NCBI GenBank assembly: GCA_016699405.1 | Contig: CP064972.1 | Coordinates: 1,240,001-1,304,000, forward strand | DNA: 64,000 nt | Direction of reading: 5' to 3' | Origin: Holophagales bacterium | Lineage (GTDB): Bacteria > Acidobacteriota > Thermoanaerobaculia > Multivoradales > JAGPDF01 | In this document: piece by piece, positions 60,781 to 64,000 of the stretch | Position numbering within the stretch: position 1 is the stretch's first letter | Layout: each line of letters opens with the position of its first letter | Made by a program: the position numbers and the translations under genes | Notes under the pieces: generated by a model | What the model saw: only the letters and a program-made list of their open reading frames with translations | The model's database searches: none | What the model was told of the DNA's origin: nothing

Positions 60781-62091
60781 CTACTTGCGGGCCCAGGCCC
60801 AGGAGACGCCGAACGAGAGCGTCCACTGCGAGTGATCGACGCGGGCGCCGGGGCCGAACGGGTTGACGAACGGATCGACGTTGTTGTTGGTCTGGCTGGC
60901 GTTGAAGGCGTGCTCGAGCGCCAGCTCGTAGGTGCGACCGGTCTCCCCCATCCAGGTCATGCCGATCGTCGCGTGCTTCTCGACGGTCGCCGGAAAGAGC
61001 GGGGTGAGGGTCTCGGCGGGCACCGGATTCTCGCCGAAGTTGTAGCCGGCGCGCAGCGTCAGGCGCTCGCTCGCCCGGTAGTCGACGCCGAGGGCGTAGA
61101 CCCACTGGTCCTTCCAGTTGAAGACGAACGGCATGACGACGTCCGGAGCGCCCGGAGTGTCGGGATTGCTGCTGCTCACGGTGATCGTGTTGAGCGCGTC
61201 GTCCCAGTAGTTCTTCTTCACGTCGAGGGCGATCGTCCAGCGATCGTTCGGCCGCAGGGCGATGCCGAGACCCGCCTGGGCGGCGAAGGTGAAGCCGTCC
61301 ATCTTGCCGTCGTAGTGGACCTTGCGGCCGAGCAGCGGATGCCCCGTGAAGTTGACCTGCATGTCGCCGTTGTCGAAGGTCGAATCGGTCTCGGTCTGGT
61401 AGATCGCGCCGAGCGAGACCTTCGGGTGCGGTCGCCACCAGGCACCGAGGCGGAAGTTCTGCTGATAGCCGTGAGCGTTCTCCATCTTCACGCCGAAGAA
61501 GCTCATTGCCGGCATCTGCGTGTTGAAGAACGACGTGCCGGGGAAGAAGCGGAACGAGGCGTCGGCATAGCCGACGTTCATCGTCGCGCCGACGGCGAAG
61601 TCCTCGGAGAAGGAGTAGGCGACGGTCGGCGAAATGGTCATGAAACGGACCTGCGTGTAGGTGCCGTCGACGGTGCCGAAGAAGGTGTTGAGCTTCTCGA
61701 AGGTGGCGCCCATGCCGCCCTGGCCGATGAAGCCGATGCCCCAGGTCCACGGCGAGCCCTTGGCCCCGCGCACGTAGGCGACCGAGGGCATGGTGAAGTA
61801 GCGGCTCTTGGCGTCGGTCGGGCCGTTGACCATGTTCTCGAACTCGAGCGACGGCGCCATCGTCGCCAGGTTCGCCGAGAAGTGATTGCCCTGGAGCTGC
61901 GCGATGCCGGCGGGGTTGAAGCCGATGGCGAGCGAGCGGTCGGAGATCGCGAGGTTGGCGCCGCCGCGGCCCATCGCTTCGGTGCCGTAGGCGGTCAGGT
62001 ACATGCCGTTCGTCGCATGGGCCGCGGGCGCGAGCAGGAGCGCCAGGGCGAGAGCGAGGGCGGCGGCGAGCCAGGTTCTGCTAGCCGGCAT
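60781..62091 (-). CDS. FadL/TodX-like outer membrane transport protein
   Basis: 436 residues from ATG 62091 with signal peptide. NGMYLTAYGTEAMGRGGANLAISDRSLAIGFNPAGIAQL is the conserved FadL N-terminal plug, including the NPAG turn. The rest is about 14 amphipathic strands ending in WTLSFGVSWAWARK, with an aromatic last residue pair as for outer membrane barrels. It moves hydrophobic molecules such as fatty acids or aromatics across the outer membrane. Its start overlaps the DsrC-like stop by 11 bases, so they are coupled. Confidence 0.92.
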   Translation of the reverse strand: MPASRTWLAAALALALALLLAPAAHATNGMYLTAYGTEAMGRGGANLAISDRSLAIGFNPAGIAQLQGNHFSANLATMAPSLEFENMVNGPTDAKSRYFTMPSVAYVRGAKGSPWTWGIGFIGQGGMGATFEKLNTFFGTVDGTYTQVRFMTISPTVAYSFSEDFAVGATMNVGYADASFRFFPGTSFFNTQMPAMSFFGVKMENAHGYQQNFRLGAWWRPHPKVSLGAIYQTETDSTFDNGDMQVNFTGHPLLGRKVHYDGKMDGFTFAAQAGLGIALRPNDRWTIALDVKKNYWDDALNTITVSSSNPDTPGAPDVVMPFVFNWKDQWVYALGVDYRASERLTLRAGYNFGENPVPAETLTPLFPATVEKHATIGMTWMGETGRTYELALEHAFNASQTNNNVDPFVNPFGPGARVDHSQWTLSFGVSWAWARK

Positions 62092-62449
62092 GGGGTTCTT
62101 CCTCCTTGAGAAGAGAGCGGCGCGGCAGCGGCCGCGTCCGCGAGGACGGCGCACGAAGCGAGGTCGAGCGCGACAGATCGAGCCCGGCGAGGGTGGCGAT
62201 CGCCGCCAGTGGCGCGGCGCCGAACAGCCGGGCGAGGGTCGAGCGGGAGAGCGCGGTGGTGCGAGCGATGGTGGCGAGCGCCGGGATGCGCCCGGAACGT
62301 GCGGCCTCCTCGCGGCAGGCGGCGAGCGCCCGCCAGTGGCGCTCGGAGAGTGGGGCGAGCCCGAGCGCGTCGGCGCTTCGCTCGGCCTGGGCGGGAGTCC
62401 ACGCCTCCGACCTGGCGAGGCACGAGTCGAGGCGAGAGGGTGAGGGCAT
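62081..62449 (-). CDS. DsrC/TusE-superfamily protein without the conserved Cys (Rsp-like)
   Basis: 122 residues. SEAWTPAQAERSADALGLAPLSERHWRALAACREEAARSGRIPALATIARTT, then LARLFGAAPLAAIATLAGL is the DsrC/TusE fold pattern (W...A...A...G..L...HW..L...R......G..P). The C-terminal Cys arm, with one or two invariant Cys in TusE and DsrC, is absent; the tail is basic/Ser-rich. It may be of the Cys-less regulatory class. ATG 62449 chosen; the sigma-54 promoter lies just upstream. Confidence 0.65.
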   Translation of the reverse strand: MPSPSRLDSCLARSEAWTPAQAERSADALGLAPLSERHWRALAACREEAARSGRIPALATIARTTALSRSTLARLFGAAPLAAIATLAGLDLSRSTSLRAPSSRTRPLPRRSLLKEEEPHAG

Positions 62450-62475
62450 GCGGTCGATCGCTCCGCCGTGTCCTA

Positions 62476-62492
62476 GAGCACGGAGCGTGCCG
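62476..62492 (-). promoter_or_regulatory. sigma-54 (-24/-12) promoter
   Basis: Minus strand CGGCACGCTCCGTGCTC: GG and GC are separated by exactly 10 bases, close to consensus TGGCACG-N4-TTGCT. Transcription would start about 12 bases further on, some 16 bases before the DsrC-like ATG. The next gene upstream on the strand is a sigma-54 activator. Confidence 0.75.
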
Positions 62493-62540
62493 CGATGAAA
62501 ACGGGCCGGACGAGTCTGTTTTCTGGTCTTTCGAGGCGAG

Positions 62541-62595
62541 CCTGAAACGTCACGTTGCTACGCGACGTTTCAGGCGAAACGCAACGTTGCTACGC
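62541..62595. promoter_or_regulatory. putative upstream activator sites
   Basis: CCTGAAACGTC (62541-62551) and GACGTTTCAGG (62564-62574) form a perfect 11-base inverted repeat. ACGTTGCTACGC occurs twice (62552-62563 and 62584-62595), the second overlapping the end of the activator gene. At 50-120 bases upstream of the -24/-12 promoter they fit enhancer sites of the adjacent sigma-54 activator. Confidence 0.65.
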
Positions 62596-63984
62596 TGAAA
62601 CGCCGAGCCCCAGCTCGCGCATGCGCCGCCAGAGCGTCGTGCGGGAGAGCCCGAGGGCCCGGGCCGCCTCGTCGCGTCGCCAGCGGGCGGCCTCGAGGGC
62701 GACGAGGAGGCGCTCGCGTTCGTCCCGCGGGGCGGTCGGCTGGCTCCCCGCCGGCGGCCGGCTCTCGACCGGGCTCGGCACGCTCCGCGCCGGCAAACGA
62801 GCTTCGGCCGGGAGGTCCTCCGGCAGGATGGTCTGGCGCCGGCAGACGGCGAGCGCGTACTCGAGGGCGTTCTCGAGCTCGCGCACGTTCCCCGGCCAGT
62901 CGTAGGCGAGGAGCGCTCGCAGCGCGTCGGGGGAGAGGCGCACCTCCCGCCCGCTGCGCCGCGCGGCGCGGGCGAGCAGATGGCGGGTGAGCGGCTCGAC
63001 GTCTTCGCGGCGCGCACGCAGCGGCGGCACCTCGACGGGAACGACGCGCAGGCGGTAGTAGAGGTCCTCGCGGAATCGCCCTTCACGCACCGCGCGGGAC
63101 AGGTCGAGGTGGGTCGCCGCGAGGATGCGGGCATCGCTCTCTCGGGTCCGGCTTTCGCCGACCCGCTCGAAGGTGCGCTCCTGCAGGACGCGCAGGAGCT
63201 TGCCCTGGAGCGAGAGCGGCAGGTCGCCGATCTCGTCGAGAAAGAGCGTGCCGTGCTCGGCGAGCTCGAAACGACCGGCGCGGTCGCGCACGGCGCCGGT
63301 GAATGCGCCGCGCACGTGGCCGAAGAGCTCGCTCTCCAGCAGCTCTCCCGGCAGCGCCGCGCAGTTGACCGCCACGAAGGCGCCGCTGCGCCGTCCGGAG
63401 TGGAGATGGAAGGCGCGGGCGACGAGCTCCTTGCCGGTGCCGCTCTCGCCGGAGAGCAGGACCGTGGCGTCGCTCTCGGCAAGGTTCTCGATCAGGCGGA
63501 AGATGTTCTGCATCGCCTGCGAGCGCGCGACGAGGCCCGAGAAGTGGATGATGCCCGGCTCGGCTCCGGGCTCGAGCGCCTCCTCGGCGGGGCGCATGAC
63601 GACGACGTAGGCGACCCCGGGGTCACAGAGGTCGTCGCGGCGTTCGACGAGTGGCGCGGCGGTCACCGAAACCCGCCGCGGTCGCCGCCCGGCGAGTTGC
63701 AAGGTGGCGCCCCAGCCCTCACGCCGTTCGCCGGCTTCGACAGCGGCGCGCAGCGCCCCGGCGGAACCGAACAGCTCGGCGCCGAGCAGCTCCTCGAGCG
63801 TCGCACCGACGAGACTCGCGGCGGTGCCGTCGCCGCCCATGGCGTCGATGCCGTGCGAGGCATGGACGACCCGCCAGCGGGGATCGGCGCACAGCACGAC
63901 CCGCCCGAGCGAGGAGAAGACGCGGTCGATGCCGCCGATCATCGCGGCGACGGCAGCCTGATCGGAGAGCGCGCGGCGGGCCAT
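62590..63984 (-). CDS. sigma-54-dependent transcriptional activator with PAS-like sensor
   Basis: 464 residues. N-terminal PAS-like domain at about 20-130 (RVVLCADPRWRVVHASHGIDAMGG, ending VAYVVVMRPAEE), so the signal is sensed directly in the cytoplasm. AAA+ domain 150-385: Walker A GESGTGKE (179-186), sigma-54 contact GAFTGA (226-231), Walker B FLDEIGDL (248-255), R-finger region DLYYRLRVVPVEVPPLRARRED. C-terminal Fis-type HTH (EAARALGLSRTTLWRRMRELGL). Likely controls the DsrC-like/fadL/cytochrome operon directly downstream. Confidence 0.93.
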   Translation of the reverse strand: MARRALSDQAAVAAMIGGIDRVFSSLGRVVLCADPRWRVVHASHGIDAMGGDGTAASLVGATLEELLGAELFGSAGALRAAVEAGERREGWGATLQLAGRRPRRVSVTAAPLVERRDDLCDPGVAYVVVMRPAEEALEPGAEPGIIHFSGLVARSQAMQNIFRLIENLAESDATVLLSGESGTGKELVARAFHLHSGRRSGAFVAVNCAALPGELLESELFGHVRGAFTGAVRDRAGRFELAEHGTLFLDEIGDLPLSLQGKLLRVLQERTFERVGESRTRESDARILAATHLDLSRAVREGRFREDLYYRLRVVPVEVPPLRARREDVEPLTRHLLARAARRSGREVRLSPDALRALLAYDWPGNVRELENALEYALAVCRRQTILPEDLPAEARLPARSVPSPVESRPPAGSQPTAPRDERERLLVALEAARWRRDEAARALGLSRTTLWRRMRELGLGVSA

Positions 63985-64000
63985 CGGCGAGAAGAGGGAC

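Noticed and set aside
62590..62600. Possible extension of the sigma-54 activator beyond 62590
   Set aside because: A stop at 62590-62592 follows a complete Fis-type HTH; the shared bases are better explained as part of the activator-binding repeat.

Overview
The window is about 70% GC and carries no rRNA or tRNA gene that I could see. Several traits point to an uncultured Acidobacteriota of the Thermoanaerobaculia type: IPTL-CTERM-like C-terminal sorting tails, a CSLREAI/beta-helix/Calx-beta secreted protein ending in a DxFE..(S/T).RW motif, a compact polysulfide/thiosulfate reductase operon, and a DsrC-like protein. This placement is inference; there is no marker gene in the window to settle it.

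Layout. 1-9230: cell-surface and envelope genes (a membrane glycosyltransferase fragment, a lipoprotein, an RHS remnant, a giant beta-helix adhesin-like protein, and a Calx-beta protein with an IPTL-CTERM-like tail). 9231-9788: a gene-free stretch with a 133-bp near-identical duplication. 9789-14707: hypF-hypC-hypD-hypE, the NiFe-hydrogenase cyanide-ligand maturation set. 14860-24620: small membrane, lipid, redox and hypothetical genes, including a Tat-type Rieske protein and an orphan ExbD-like protein. A 184-bp palindromic repeat element sits at 17734-17917. 24785-29166: an NAD-dependent epimerase, a PepD-like dipeptidase and a Pro/Ala-rich secreted protein with three copies of an AFQxFFG motif.

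29341-40729 is a sulfur block: molybdopterin reductase, four-cluster ferredoxin and NrfD/PsrC anchor, two half-size YeeE/YedE transporters, and a rhodanese lacking its Cys. A methyltransferase, a YeiH-type exporter, a CASTOR/POLLUX-like channel and a SulP transporter follow. 40796-45807: an ECF sigma/anti-sigma pair, an aldehyde dehydrogenase, and a membrane glycosyltransferase with a TPR-like tail.

The most unusual region is 46143-51009, an integron gene-cassette array without an integrase in view (a CALIN). attC-like sites lie after successive one- or two-gene cassettes, and three cassette stop codons fall inside the attC R'' box. The 7-base start of two cassettes is the exact complement of their own R'' box. 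An IS110/IS1111-type insertion sequence has split one attC. A second, transposase-less 216-bp end of a relative sits at the same offset in another attC. The last cassette is a higBA toxin-antitoxin pair with its own promoter.

51123-58335 holds small stress and accessory genes (DinB, DUF3303, VOC, O-methyltransferase, sdpR-sdpI-rhodanese, DUF2959) plus two decayed genes. 58420-63984 ends with a second IPTL-CTERM-like protein and a lipoprotein. After these comes a sigma-54 activator followed on the same strand by a DsrC-like/FadL/dihaem cytochrome operon, with a -24/-12 promoter and an upstream palindrome visible between them.
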